Shown here piece by piece: positions 15,522 through 23,353 of a stretch of DNA of 35,620 bases (the first letter of the stretch is position 1; each line of letters starts with the position of its first letter). The DNA is taken from positions 1-35,620 of the forward strand of contig CABZFV010000014.1 in assembly GCA_902525075.1 (NCBI GenBank). The letters run 5' to 3'. This stretch comes from an uncultured Prochlorococcus sp. (lineage in GTDB: Bacteria > Cyanobacteriota > Cyanobacteriia > PCC-6307 > Cyanobiaceae). The notes beneath the pieces are model-generated. The model searched no databases and was not told the origin of the DNA. It saw only the letters and a list, made by a program, of their open reading frames with translations. Both the position numbers and the translations under genes were made by a program.

Positions 15522-16727
15522 TCAATCTAAATTATTTTTTTTGCCTAATTCAAGCCTATTTGCCAATGGTTTAGCTGAAAGACCTTGGATTCCTACTGTC
15601 ATCAAAATAGTAAGAAAAACTAAACCTTGAAGACGGCCGGCCCCAAGGATACCAGCCTGCTCTAATCTGATAGAAAAAAGAGAAGCTACTGCTGCAGTAA
15701 CAATACCTCTTGGGGCTAACCAGGCTAAAAATATTTTTTCTTTTAAGTTCAAGTCTCTCCCAATTGTTGCTATCCAGATAGAGATTGGGCGAACAATTAT
15801 CATCAACATAAAAACGCAAACAACCCCTCCCCAGCCAAGCGGACTTAATTCGCCCCAAGAAACGTCAGCGGCCAAAAGAGGGAAAAGAACTGTAATTGCT
15901 AATTGAGCTAATTCACCAATTAGATTATCCAATCTCTCCTTATCTATAACTTCTCTTTTGCCAACAATAAAACCTGCCGCTACTGAAGCCGGCAAGCCTG
16001 ATTCTGGTAAAAAATATTCGCAAATTCCATACACAAGGAAAATAAATCCAAGGGTTACTTGAAGCTCGATACCAAATGAGGCTTCATTTTTTATCTTTTT
16101 TAAAATTTCTGATAGTAACCAACCTGCACTTAATCCGATTAAAACTCCTCCCCCTAATCTTTGCATTAATGCTATAAATACATCGTTAATCCCACGAAGA
16201 TCCCCTAAAGTCAGTTCTAAAAGCAGTAATGCTAATACTGCACCAATTGGTTCAAGCAACAACCCCTCAGCTTTTAAAACTTCCGAGATTGGGGAGGCTA
16301 ATTTTATTTGTTCCACTAATGGAGAGACAACTGTTGGTCCAGTAGCTAGAACTATGGCACTATATATTCCTGCGACTTGCCATGAGAGGCCAGCCAGCCA
16401 ATGAGCAATAAAAATTCCAGCTGATAATGAAATAAAAATTCTTACCAATGAAATTTTCAAAACAGTATTTCTTATATTCCCCTCAGGCAGTTTTAAATTT
16501 AATCCCCCTTCAAAAAGAACCAAACAGACCAAAAGCCCCACAATAGTTTCAAGACCTTGCCCGAGATCTAAAGGCTCAACGAGTCCTAAGCCTGATCTTC
16601 CAATGAATAATCCAGAAAGCAATAAAATAACAACACTTGGGAATCCTGTAAAAGAAGAAAATAATCTAGCGCAAGCACCTGCAAATACAGTTATCCCCCA
16701 AAGTAATCCGAGCCTTTCAGGCGTCAT
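15522..16727 (-). CDS. monovalent cation:proton antiporter (CPA/NhaP-like)
   Basis: A 401-residue polytopic membrane protein with about 12 hydrophobic segments from residue 5 to 385 and a short charged tail (LELGKKNNLD). The loop-helix motif ATGPTVVSPLVEQI (near residue 128-141) corresponds to the discontinuous helix of CPA antiporters; GLFIGRSGLG and EGGLNL near the N-terminus and APRGIVTAAVASL near the C-terminus are also typical. It probably exchanges Na+ or K+ for H+. TGP replaces the TDP often seen in NhaP, as in a subgroup of cyanobacterial proteins, so ion choice is open. Length suggests no C-terminal TrkA domain. It may be co-transcribed behind tsaD and hli. Confidence 0.85.
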   Translation of the reverse strand: MTPERLGLLWGITVFAGACARLFSSFTGFPSVVILLLSGLFIGRSGLGLVEPLDLGQGLETIVGLLVCLVLFEGGLNLKLPEGNIRNTVLKISLVRIFISLSAGIFIAHWLAGLSWQVAGIYSAIVLATGPTVVSPLVEQIKLASPISEVLKAEGLLLEPIGAVLALLLLELTLGDLRGINDVFIALMQRLGGGVLIGLSAGWLLSEILKKIKNEASFGIELQVTLGFIFLVYGICEYFLPESGLPASVAAGFIVGKREVIDKERLDNLIGELAQLAITVLFPLLAADVSWGELSPLGWGGVVCVFMLMIIVRPISIWIATIGRDLNLKEKIFLAWLAPRGIVTAAVASLFSIRLEQAGILGAGRLQGLVFLTILMTVGIQGLSAKPLANRLELGKKNNLD

Positions 16728-16759
16728 ATAAAATTATAAATAATAAGATATGCATTATT

Positions 16760-16772
16760 TTGATTAAATCAA
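16760..16772. repeat. short perfect palindrome upstream of the antiporter gene
   Basis: TTGATT-A-AATCAA, 33-45 bases upstream of the antiporter ATG, inside the 157-base gap between hli and the antiporter. It is symmetrical and could be an operator half-site pair, but such AT-rich dyads are common by chance here. The rest of the gap (16728-16884) shows nothing else that I can support. Confidence 0.25.
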
Positions 16773-16884
16773 TAATATTATCTCAAGTCCAATAAATACA
16801 ATACTTTTTAATTTAATTCATCAGCTAAAAAAGAGTAATTTAAAAATTCTTTAAAAACTACTTTTAAGAAAATTAATTTTATTT

Positions 16885-17064
16885 CTATTTAGAAAACTGG
16901 CTTATTAAAGCAATAATTATAAGAATAATTCCTATACCAACAGTTGCCATCCTTCCATTCCATATTTCAGCTTGAGGGGTAAAACCTCTTTTCCACAAAT
17001 TCAGTTCCTTTTTATCAACGAAGTTTTTTGTCTCTTTAATCTCGATTTTAGTTTGTTTGTTCAT
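16885..17064 (-). CDS. hli: high-light-inducible protein (HLIP/Scp), 59 aa
   Basis: A 59-residue one-helix chlorophyll-binding protein read from ATG (17062-17064) to TAG (16885-16887). The core KRGFTPQAEIWNGRMATVGI matches the LHC helix-1 motif of HLIPs: Glu33, Asn36 and Arg38 are the ligand and salt-bridge residues, followed by a hydrophobic stretch GIILIIIALI and a short polar tail. The N-terminal part is charged (MNKQTKIEIKETKNF). Family knowledge: HLIPs bind chlorophyll and carotenoid in thylakoids and protect photosystem assembly under excess light. It starts 5 bases after the tsaD stop, suggesting a shared transcript. Length is within the usual range for Prochlorococcus HLIPs. Confidence 0.9.
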   Translation of the reverse strand: MNKQTKIEIKETKNFVDKKELNLWKRGFTPQAEIWNGRMATVGIGIILIIIALISQFSK

Positions 17065-17069
17065 TAAAA

Positions 17070-18140
17070 TTAGAAGGGAGGGGTTTCTTCATAAAGGGTA
17101 TTTGCTTGTTCAATTGATAGTCTTCCTGCGACACCTAATTTAAGGGAACTTAAATGATACTTAAATTTGATTCTGAACAACGCCGCCGCTCCAATCATTG
17201 CCGCATTATCTGTACAAAGATCAAGAGGAGCTAAATGAACTTTAATAGATTTTTTACTAGCTTCACTAATCATCATTTTTCTTAATGTATTGTTAGCAGC
17301 CACTCCTCCAACCACAACAACGTTATCCAAGCTATGATCTTTTGCGCATTTGATTGTTCTCTCTACCAAAACCTCTGCCACTACTCTCTCAAAACTTGCA
17401 GCAATATCTGAAACTGGAACTGTCTTCCCATCCAAATTTATTCTCTCAACTAATCTTAATACGGCAGTTTTTAGACCACTAAAAGAGAAATCATACTTGA
17501 GAAATCCACCTTTTTTATCAGAGATCTTACATTTTGGTAAATTAAATTTCATTGGGTCCCCATTTTTAGCAATCTTTTCTATTGCCGGTCCTCCTGGATA
17601 ACTAAGACCTAATAGTCTGCCAACTTTATCAAAGGCTTCTCCAGCAGCATCATCAAAACTTTTCCCTAGTCTTTGCATCCCCCTTCTTTCATCAACTTTT
17701 ATCAATTCAGTATGCCCGCCGCTAACAAGTAATGTAAGAAAAGATTTCTTTGGATAGTTTTCTGAAAATAGAATTGAAGATAAATGCCCCTCCAAATGAT
17801 GTATTCCCAAAAATGGTTTTGAATGTAACATGCAAAGTGATCTTGCAGTTATGGAGCCAACTCGTAAACAACCAACTAATCCAGGAGCTACAGTAGATGC
17901 AATATAATCGACTTCCTCAATTTTAATTTTTGATTCTTCTAAAGCCTTATCTAAAACAAAAGGTAATGACTCTAAATGCTTTCTAGCTGCAAGTTCAGGC
18001 ACAACTCCTCCCCATTTTGAATGATCTTCAATTTGAGAGGCAATTATATTTGAATGTATTTTGAAAGTATCGCCAATATTAGAAACTATTGAGACAGATG
18101 TCTCATCACAACTTGTTTCAATAGCTAAAACTTTATGCAT
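17070..18140 (-). CDS. tsaD: tRNA N6-adenosine threonylcarbamoyltransferase TsaD
   Basis: A 356-residue ASKHA-fold metalloprotein that, with TsaB and TsaE, transfers the threonylcarbamoyl group to A37 of ANN-decoding tRNAs (t6A). It starts MHKVLAIETSCDETSVSIV (phosphate-1 motif); the metal-binding HxxxH is His115/His119 in GIHHLEGHLSS; the LLVSGGHTE motif and the FDDAAGEAFDKVGR helix follow, and the C-terminal metal ligand is in CTDNAAMIGAA. All key residues are present. The ATG is at 18138-18140, divergent from psaF across 74 bases. hli follows after 5 bases on the same strand. Confidence 0.97.
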   Translation of the reverse strand: MHKVLAIETSCDETSVSIVSNIGDTFKIHSNIIASQIEDHSKWGGVVPELAARKHLESLPFVLDKALEESKIKIEEVDYIASTVAPGLVGCLRVGSITARSLCMLHSKPFLGIHHLEGHLSSILFSENYPKKSFLTLLVSGGHTELIKVDERRGMQRLGKSFDDAAGEAFDKVGRLLGLSYPGGPAIEKIAKNGDPMKFNLPKCKISDKKGGFLKYDFSFSGLKTAVLRLVERINLDGKTVPVSDIAASFERVVAEVLVERTIKCAKDHSLDNVVVVGGVAANNTLRKMMISEASKKSIKVHLAPLDLCTDNAAMIGAAALFRIKFKYHLSSLKLGVAGRLSIEQANTLYEETPPF

Positions 18141-18189
18141 TTTTGATTCAACTTGTTTTATTTTAATATTAATTTCTTACTTAACACAT

Positions 18190-18195
18190 TATAAG
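18190..18195 (+). promoter_or_regulatory. possible -10 element of the psaFJ promoter (TATAAG)
   Basis: TATAAG (5 of 6 to consensus) lies 20 bases before the psaF ATG in the 74-base gap shared with tsaD. No convincing -35 is seen. The overlapping AAGGA could instead be a ribosome binding site for the alternative TTG start at 18206, so the two readings compete. Confidence 0.3.
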
Positions 18196-18214
18196 GAATT
18201 AAAGATTGCAACTT

Positions 18215-18769
18215 ATGAAATTCTTTTTTTCAATCATAACCTCAGTTTTTCTGTTCCTCGGAATTACTCCAATTGCTCTAGCTGCAAATGGGCCTGCCTT
18301 AAACGCAGATAGAGCTAGCACAGAATATACTGCTTCAGCCCTCACAAAATGCTCTGAGAATCCTAAATTCATTGAGAGAGCAAATTCTGCAACAACTCAA
18401 AAAGACATCGCAAGATTTGAAAGATATGGGAAAGCATCATGCGGAGATGATGGTCTTCCACATTTAATAATTGGACCTCCTCTTGAACCATGGGGAGCCC
18501 TTTTAAATAGAGGTCATGAAGGAGATTTACTTATTCCAGGAGTATTGTTCATTTACATTGCTGGAATTATAGGTTGGTCAGGAAGAGAGTATCTCATTGA
18601 ATCAAAAAAGACTAAGAATCCAGCAGATCTTGAGATCATTATTGACCTAGACTTAGCCAGAAAATGTCTTGTAAAAGGAGCACAATGGCCTCTTCTTGCT
18701 AATAAACAAGGAAGAAATGGAGATTTAAGAGAGAAAGATAACAATATTACACTCAATGGTCCTCGCTAA
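18215..18769 (+). CDS. psaF: photosystem I reaction centre subunit III (PsaF)
   Basis: Read from ATG 18215 it has 184 residues: a signal peptide (MKFFFSIITSVFLFLGITPIALA, cleaved before ANGPALN), a lumenal domain with two cysteines (TKCSENPKF and KASCGDDG, likely a disulfide), the typical GDDGLPHLIIGP and WGALLNRGHEGD segments, a transmembrane helix (LIPGVLFIYIAGIIGWSG), and a stromal tail. Family knowledge: PsaF lies at the edge of PSI and helps bind plastocyanin or cytochrome c6 in algae. A TTG at 18206 would add three residues and has a plausible AAGGA eight bases upstream; I prefer the ATG because it fits signal peptides better. psaJ follows after 27 bases. Confidence 0.95.
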   Translation: MKFFFSIITSVFLFLGITPIALAANGPALNADRASTEYTASALTKCSENPKFIERANSATTQKDIARFERYGKASCGDDGLPHLIIGPPLEPWGALLNRGHEGDLLIPGVLFIYIAGIIGWSGREYLIESKKTKNPADLEIIIDLDLARKCLVKGAQWPLLANKQGRNGDLREKDNNITLNGPR

Positions 18770-18796
18770 ACATCCTCAAAAAACTTCATAAAACAA

Positions 18797-18931
18797 ATGT
18801 TCAAAATTCTAAACACAAAATTTGTCAGATCTGCTCCAGTGGTAGCAGCAATTTGGCTAAGCCTCACAGCAGGAATAATTATTGAATTTAATAGGTTTTT
18901 CCCAGATTTATTATTCCATCCAATGAGTTGA
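18797..18931 (+). CDS. psaJ: photosystem I reaction centre subunit IX (PsaJ), 44 aa
   Basis: A 44-residue single-helix subunit from ATG 18797 to TGA 18929-18931. It reads [20 protein letters not shown], then a transmembrane stretch [20 protein letters not shown] and a short HPMS tail. The Glu in [11 protein letters not shown] and the FPDLLFHP end are the usual PsaJ features; the family binds chlorophyll at the PSI periphery next to PsaF. Length (about 40-44 residues) is normal. It follows psaF by 27 bases and is closed by a strong terminator, so psaFJ is a two-gene unit. Confidence 0.95.
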   Translation: MFKILNTKFVRSAPVVAAIWLSLTAGIIIEFNRFFPDLLFHPMS

Positions 18932-18938
18932 TCAAGAG

Positions 18939-18976
18939 AAAATAATCAAGTTTTTATTAACTTGATTATTTTTTTT
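18939..18976 (+). terminator. intrinsic terminator of psaFJ
   Basis: A 13-bp perfect stem (18939-18951 with 18960-18972, AAAATAATCAAGT and its complement), an 8-base loop and a following T-run to 18976. The hairpin includes the last codons and stop of the convergent gmk gene; on the minus strand the preceding A-rich arm could also terminate gmk. Confidence 0.8.
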
Positions 18977-19500
18977 GCTGTTTCATCAACCTTGTAATTT
19001 GTAAATGCAAAATCAAATTGATTTGATACTGAAATCTCATAATTAGCTCTTGAGAGTCTTTTTTTAATTGCCTCTTCTTTTTCTGTACCTCTATTTCTTA
19101 TTCGTCTCTCTAACTCTTCTTTATCCGGAGGAAGTAAAAATATTGACAGTGAATTAGGAAACTTATTTTTTATTTGCCTTGCACCCTCTACTTCAATTTC
19201 AAGTAGGACAGTAAATCCCTTTTTTATTTTCTCATTTACAGAAGACAACGGCGTTCCATAGTAGTTTCCAGCGAATTGAGCCCATTCAAGAAAAAGGTTT
19301 TGTTCAATCATTTCTTTAAACTTTTCTTGATTTAAAAAATAGTAATTTTCTCCTTCCTTCTCTCCCTCTCTAGGTTCTCTAGTAGTTGCAGATATTGAAA
19401 GCCAAAAATTTTTTTCTTTACCTAATATTTTATTAATAACTGTTCCTTTACCTACCCCGCTGGGTCCAGTAAGGATAATAAGTTTTTTTTGATTTTTCAT
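18946..19500 (-). CDS. gmk: guanylate kinase
   Basis: A 184-residue P-loop kinase that phosphorylates GMP to GDP with ATP, needed for nucleotide supply. It starts MKNQKKLIILTGPSGVGKGT with Walker A GPSGVGKG (12-19); the GMP-binding segment WLSISATTREPREGE and NYYFLNQEKF follow; the lid and base-binding elements GNYYGTP and LLEIEVEGARQIK, SIFLLPPDKEELERR and RLSRANYE are in order. Length is close to the family norm. Its stop (TGA at 18946-18948) lies inside the psaFJ terminator hairpin. It is divergent from the NFACT gene across 49 bases. Confidence 0.96.
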   Translation of the reverse strand: MKNQKKLIILTGPSGVGKGTVINKILGKEKNFWLSISATTREPREGEKEGENYYFLNQEKFKEMIEQNLFLEWAQFAGNYYGTPLSSVNEKIKKGFTVLLEIEVEGARQIKNKFPNSLSIFLLPPDKEELERRIRNRGTEKEEAIKKRLSRANYEISVSNQFDFAFTNYKVDETAKKIIKLIKT

Positions 19501-19549
19501 ATTAAAATTTTTACAGTAAAATAATAATCTTGTGAATTAAAAAGGAATA

Positions 19550-21274
19550 ATGCAAAAAGGTGTTCCACAGATAATGGATATTACTTCTATTAGATCTGTC
19601 TTGCATTATTTGACAAAGAACATCTTACCTACAAAGTTTGAGACTGCCCAACAACCAGAGCCTAATACAATTCAATTATGTTTCAGAGGAGTTAATTCTC
19701 AAACATGGTTAGAAGTTTCATGGAATGGAGACTCTCCTAGAATACTAAAAATAAATAAGCCAGAAAAGATTGGGAGAGAAAGCACACTTTCTAAACAAAT
19801 AAGATATGGATTAAAGTATATGGCTTTAATTTCGATTGATCAAGATGATTTCGAAAGAGTTATAAAATTTAGTTTTGCGAAAAAACCTGGAGATGAAATT
19901 AATAAGTACTTAATTTTTGAATTAATGGGAAAACATAGCAATATTTTTTATTTGGATAATAAACAAAAAATAATTGCCGTTGGTAAACAAATTAAATCAA
20001 GTCAATCTAGTTTTAGAACAATTTCAACAGGTTCAATTTATTCTGGCCCTCCAGTTAATCTCAAAAAACAACCTAGAGAAGATGAGTCTTTTCAATCATG
20101 GAAAGACTCAATTTCAATAGTACCTGAATCTTTGAAATACTGTTTAATAAATACCTATCAAGGAGTAAGCCCTATCCTCACAAAACAATTAGAGGTTATT
20201 AGCAAAACTGGCACTCCTCAAATAATGGAAAAAAATATCGATTTTATTAGCGATTCGGACTTAAAGGAGATATTTAAAAATTGGAAGATTTGGATAAATA
20301 GGTTTAAAAACAATAACTATAAGTTTTCTACATTTAACAATGATTTTTATTGCGTTTGGTTTTTTGATAAAGAAATTAATTGCGAAAATAAAATAGATTT
20401 ATGCACCAGTTTAGAGAATTATTATGATTATCATCTGAAACAAAAAAAACTTGAATTATTGAAAAAGAAAATTGAAGGGATAATTTTTAAACAGACCAAT
20501 ACTGAGAAAAAGAATTTAAATTTTCAATATGATCTTCTGACAAAATCAGAGAACTACGAGGTATATAAAGAAAAAGCTGACAATATATTCACTTCAAATG
20601 AAATTACAAAACGAGATATTATTAAAGGACAAAAACTATATAAAAAGTCAAAAAAACTTAAAAGATCTAGAGAATTGATAAAAGAAAGATTAAGTATTTA
20701 CAAAACAAATATTGAAAGATTAGAAGAATTCACAACTCTTCTAGAAAATTTGAATTCTTTAAATCATGAAAAACTTTTTATGAGAATCAAACTACTAGAA
20801 GAAATTATGGAAGAAATTTGTAACGAGTTTAATATCAATATCAAGAGGCAAAGAGAAGATCAGAAGAGTACATATGAAATACAATCTTCACCAATTCAAG
20901 TTGACACTCCCACAGGATTGAAACTTCAGGTAGGGAGAAATATGAAGCAAAATGACTTAATAAGCTTTAAGTTTTCAAAAAAAGGCGATTTATGGTTTCA
21001 TGCACAGGAATCACCAGGCAGCCATGTAGTTTTGAAGTCTTCATCTTCAGCAGCATCTGAACAGGATCTTCAAATAGCCGCAGACTTAGCTGCTTTATTT
21101 AGTAAGGCAAAAAGAAACATTAAAGTACCAGTTAATTTAGTAAAAATTAAAGATTTGCAAAAAATCAAAAAAGGCGGACCGGGTTGCGTTTCCTTTAAAA
21201 ATGGAGAAATTATTTGGGGAAATCCTACAAGAGGAGAAGATTACATTAAAAAAAATCTTAAAACAGTAATTTAG
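19550..21274 (+). CDS. NFACT-family (RqcH/Rqc2-like) ribosome quality control protein
   Basis: A 574-residue protein with NFACT architecture: N-terminal NFACT-N (about 10-140, MDITSIRSVL to FELMGKHSNIFYLD), helix-hairpin-helix and long coiled coil (about 290-430, many KK/EK/LK heptads), and C-terminal NFACT-R (about 440-560: TGLKLQVGRNMKQND, DLWFHAQESPGSHVVL, VPVNLVKIKDLQKIKKGGPG). Family knowledge: RqcH binds obstructed 50S subunits and recruits tRNA-Ala for C-terminal tailing; older names are fibronectin-binding protein A. The DR dipeptide expected in NFACT-N appears here as Glu102-Arg103 (FERVIKF), a D-to-E change. Start may be the ATG at 19550 or the one at 19574 (MDITS). Confidence 0.87.
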   Translation: MQKGVPQIMDITSIRSVLHYLTKNILPTKFETAQQPEPNTIQLCFRGVNSQTWLEVSWNGDSPRILKINKPEKIGRESTLSKQIRYGLKYMALISIDQDDFERVIKFSFAKKPGDEINKYLIFELMGKHSNIFYLDNKQKIIAVGKQIKSSQSSFRTISTGSIYSGPPVNLKKQPREDESFQSWKDSISIVPESLKYCLINTYQGVSPILTKQLEVISKTGTPQIMEKNIDFISDSDLKEIFKNWKIWINRFKNNNYKFSTFNNDFYCVWFFDKEINCENKIDLCTSLENYYDYHLKQKKLELLKKKIEGIIFKQTNTEKKNLNFQYDLLTKSENYEVYKEKADNIFTSNEITKRDIIKGQKLYKKSKKLKRSRELIKERLSIYKTNIERLEEFTTLLENLNSLNHEKLFMRIKLLEEIMEEICNEFNINIKRQREDQKSTYEIQSSPIQVDTPTGLKLQVGRNMKQNDLISFKFSKKGDLWFHAQESPGSHVVLKSSSSAASEQDLQIAADLAALFSKAKRNIKVPVNLVKIKDLQKIKKGGPGCVSFKNGEIIWGNPTRGEDYIKKNLKTVI

Positions 21275-21303
21275 TTTATAATATAAAAAATTTTTAAATC
21301 TAA

Positions 21304-21564
21304 ATGTTTGATTTTCTTTTGGGCACCCACGAATTTTTAGGAAATCATAGTTTTCCAGAATTTATTGTTGGATATTTATTTGGTGCTGCATTAATAATCG
21401 GAGCTCCTACTGTTTTCTTGCTACTTGCCTTCGTAAGCGCTCTTATGAAAACAAATGGGAAAATGGGTGGATATAGAGAATATGAAACTTATGGTGAATC
21501 ATCTTTGAATGATGCCCCTCCATTCTTATTACCAGATCCCACTAATCCGAAATTGCGCAAATAA
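21304..21564 (+). CDS. small membrane protein of unknown function (86 aa)
   Basis: An 86-residue protein with one strong hydrophobic segment (about 20-48, EFIVGYLFGAALIIGAPTVF then LLLAFVSALM) and a polar tail (TNGKMGGYREYETYGESSLN, then PPFLLPDPTNPKLRK). No signal-peptide cleavage site is obvious; a single-pass or hairpin thylakoid/plasma membrane protein is likely. I do not recognise the family. Its composition and ATG start, and the position 29 bases behind the NFACT gene and 80 bases before tatC on the same strand, support a real gene. A photosynthetic role is possible given the petC neighbours but is only a guess. Confidence 0.68.
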   Translation: MFDFLLGTHEFLGNHSFPEFIVGYLFGAALIIGAPTVFLLLAFVSALMKTNGKMGGYREYETYGESSLNDAPPFLLPDPTNPKLRK

Positions 21565-21644
21565 TTAAGCTTATCGAAAAATAAATTGGACTTTGACAAT
21601 AATAATTTTAAACCTTTTTCTTACAAAATCTCGATCAAATAATA

Positions 21645-22403
21645 ATGAGAGGTACAGGTCAAAGTGAAAATAAATTATCAGATAAGATGACTTTTAGTGA
21701 TCATTTAGAGGAGCTTCGTCAAAGAATACTAAACTCAATTTACTCAATACTTATTTCAATATTCTTTAGTTTTCTCATCATAAAGCCATTAATATCTTTT
21801 TTAGAAATCCCAGCTGGTAATATTCATTTACTACAACTTGCTCCAGGAGAATTTTTATTTGTAGCTATAAAAGTTGCAGGCTACAGCGGATTAATAGTTT
21901 CCTTTCCTTATATTATTTATCAAATAATATTGTTCATTTCCCCTGGTTTAACAAAACAAGAAAAAAGCCTTATCTTGCCAGCAGTTTTTGGTTCAGGTCT
22001 TCTGTTTTTTTTAGGATTAATTTTTTCATGGTGGATATTAGTCCCAGCAGCAATAAATTTCTTTATTTCTTTCGGTGCTGATATTGTTGAACCAACTTGG
22101 TCTATAGAAAGATATTTTGATTTTGTTCTCCTATTAATGTCCAGCACTGCAATAGCTTTTCAATTGCCCGTATTACAATTTATTCTTGGTTCTCTTGGAA
22201 TAATCACAACCGAAAAAATGATTTCTAATTGGAAGATAGTTGTTATTTCCTCAGCAATTTTATCTGCAGTGATTACCCCTTCAACGGACCCATTGACTAT
22301 GTCGTTGCTATCTATATCGATTGTGTTTTTATTTTTTGTGGGTACTGGATTAACTTACTTATCAGAAAATCTTAAGTCAAAAACTCTTTCATCTTCTCAT
22401 TAA
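21645..22403 (+). CDS. tatC: Sec-independent protein translocase TatC
   Basis: A 252-residue integral membrane protein, the receptor of the twin-arginine pathway. It has the TatC N-terminal signature MTFSDHLEELRQRILNS (residues 15-31, conserved Glu in HLEELR), six hydrophobic helices, the APGEFLFVAIKVAGYSG segment and the SPGLTKQEKS loop with PAVFGSG, and the VITPSTDPLTM segment near the C-terminus. It binds RR signal peptides; the Rieske protein encoded about 400 bases downstream (PetC) carries such a signal. The final 32 bases overlap DUF3067 on the other strand. The start is ATG at 21645; TatA/B are not in the window. Confidence 0.95.
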   Translation: MRGTGQSENKLSDKMTFSDHLEELRQRILNSIYSILISIFFSFLIIKPLISFLEIPAGNIHLLQLAPGEFLFVAIKVAGYSGLIVSFPYIIYQIILFISPGLTKQEKSLILPAVFGSGLLFFLGLIFSWWILVPAAINFFISFGADIVEPTWSIERYFDFVLLLMSSTAIAFQLPVLQFILGSLGIITTEKMISNWKIVVISSAILSAVITPSTDPLTMSLLSISIVFLFFVGTGLTYLSENLKSKTLSSSH

Positions 22404-22689
22404 GATTTAATTGCAAGGTGACAGCTCTACCTAACCTTGGCTTAGCATTGACCTTCTTTAGCCACTCCCTTACTTCTTCTGAATATCCACATCTATTTAA
22501 AATCTCGATTTTATCAGCTATCGATTTTTTATATTCATCTTCACTTAAAGGGAATGATTCCTGTCCAAGAAATCCCCACATCATTTGAAAATACACAAAT
22601 TTTCCTCTTTTAAAGAGTCTAAAATCATATTTTTTCCCCCAGCGATAAATCAAATAATGTATGACTTCATCTACTAGTAATGGATTCAT
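22372..22689 (-). CDS. DUF3067 family protein
   Basis: A 105-residue soluble protein matching the DUF3067 family of cyanobacteria and plants: an N-terminal helix (NPLLVDEVIHYLIYRWGKKY), then DFRLFKRGKFVYFQMMWGFL and a FPLSEDEYKKSIADKIEILN helix, ending in KVNAKPRLGRAVTLQLNL. Function is unknown to me. The gene is embedded between tatC and petC on the opposite strand; its last 32 bases overlap the tatC end. The start is ATG at 22687-22689, 123 bases from the petC start, in divergent orientation, so the gap may hold two promoters. A role in cytochrome b6f or Tat-dependent assembly is an inference from position only. Confidence 0.82.
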   Translation of the reverse strand: MNPLLVDEVIHYLIYRWGKKYDFRLFKRGKFVYFQMMWGFLGQESFPLSEDEYKKSIADKIEILNRCGYSEEVREWLKKVNAKPRLGRAVTLQLNLNEKMKEFLT

Positions 22690-22812
22690 TTAAATCAATT
22701 GATTAAGACTTCCTAAACTTTTACTTTAAATTATTAAAAGTCCTATCTATTTGCAACAGAAATTGAACAATTTGATTCATAATAACTAATAAATAACAGA
22801 ACAAAGTAACGA

Positions 22813-23349
22813 ATGACTCAATTAAGTTCCAATGATGTCCCTTCAATGGGTCGAAGGCAATTTATGAATCTTCTTACATTTGGTACTGCGACTGGTGTAG
22901 CGTTAGGAGCCCTTTACCCTGTAGCTAATTATTTCATGCCTTTAAGAGCAGGCGGTGGTGGTGGTGGAACTTCTGCTAAAGATGAATTAGGTAATCCAAT
23001 AACTAAGACAGGTTGGTTAGCTACCCATCAAGCAGGAGACAGAAGTTTAGTGCAGGGTCTAAAGGGAGATCCAACTTATTTAATAGTTAATGAGGGTGGT
23101 GAAATAGGAGAATTTGGTTTAAATGCAATTTGTACTCATTTAGGTTGCGTTGTCCCATGGGATAGTGGTGCTAATAAATTTATATGTCCTTGTCATGGAA
23201 GTCAGTACGATACAAATGGAAAGGTAGTAAGAGGGCCTGCTCCTTTATCTTTAGCTCTAGCTCATGTCGATATTGAAGATGATGCTGTACTCGTCAAACA
23301 ATGGTCAGAAACTGACTTTAGAACTAATGAAAATCCATGGTGGGCATAA
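22813..23349 (+). CDS. petC: cytochrome b6f complex Rieske iron-sulfur subunit
   Basis: A 178-residue protein. A twin-arginine signal/anchor is visible ([20 protein letters not shown], 11-30), followed by a transmembrane stretch and a Gly-rich hinge (GGGGGG around 47-52). The Rieske cluster ligands are Cys107/His109 in CTHLGC and Cys125/His128 in CPCHGS; Cys112 and Cys127 form the disulfide. Length is normal for cyanobacterial PetC. It delivers electrons from plastoquinol to cytochrome f. The start is ATG at 22813, with no clear Shine-Dalgarno. petA follows after 4 bases (start at 23354), so petC-petA form an operon. Confidence 0.97.
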   Translation: MTQLSSNDVPSMGRRQFMNLLTFGTATGVALGALYPVANYFMPLRAGGGGGGTSAKDELGNPITKTGWLATHQAGDRSLVQGLKGDPTYLIVNEGGEIGEFGLNAICTHLGCVVPWDSGANKFICPCHGSQYDTNGKVVRGPAPLSLALAHVDIEDDAVLVKQWSETDFRTNENPWWA

Positions 23350-23353
23350 AAAA

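Noticed and set aside
21593..21598. TTGACA before tatC as a promoter
   Set aside because: No acceptable -10 box lies 16-18 bases downstream.
23264..23353. Extension of the petA frame into the end of petC
   Set aside because: The extra residues precede the signal peptide and overlap petC; the ATG at 23354 or 23378 gives a proper signal peptide.
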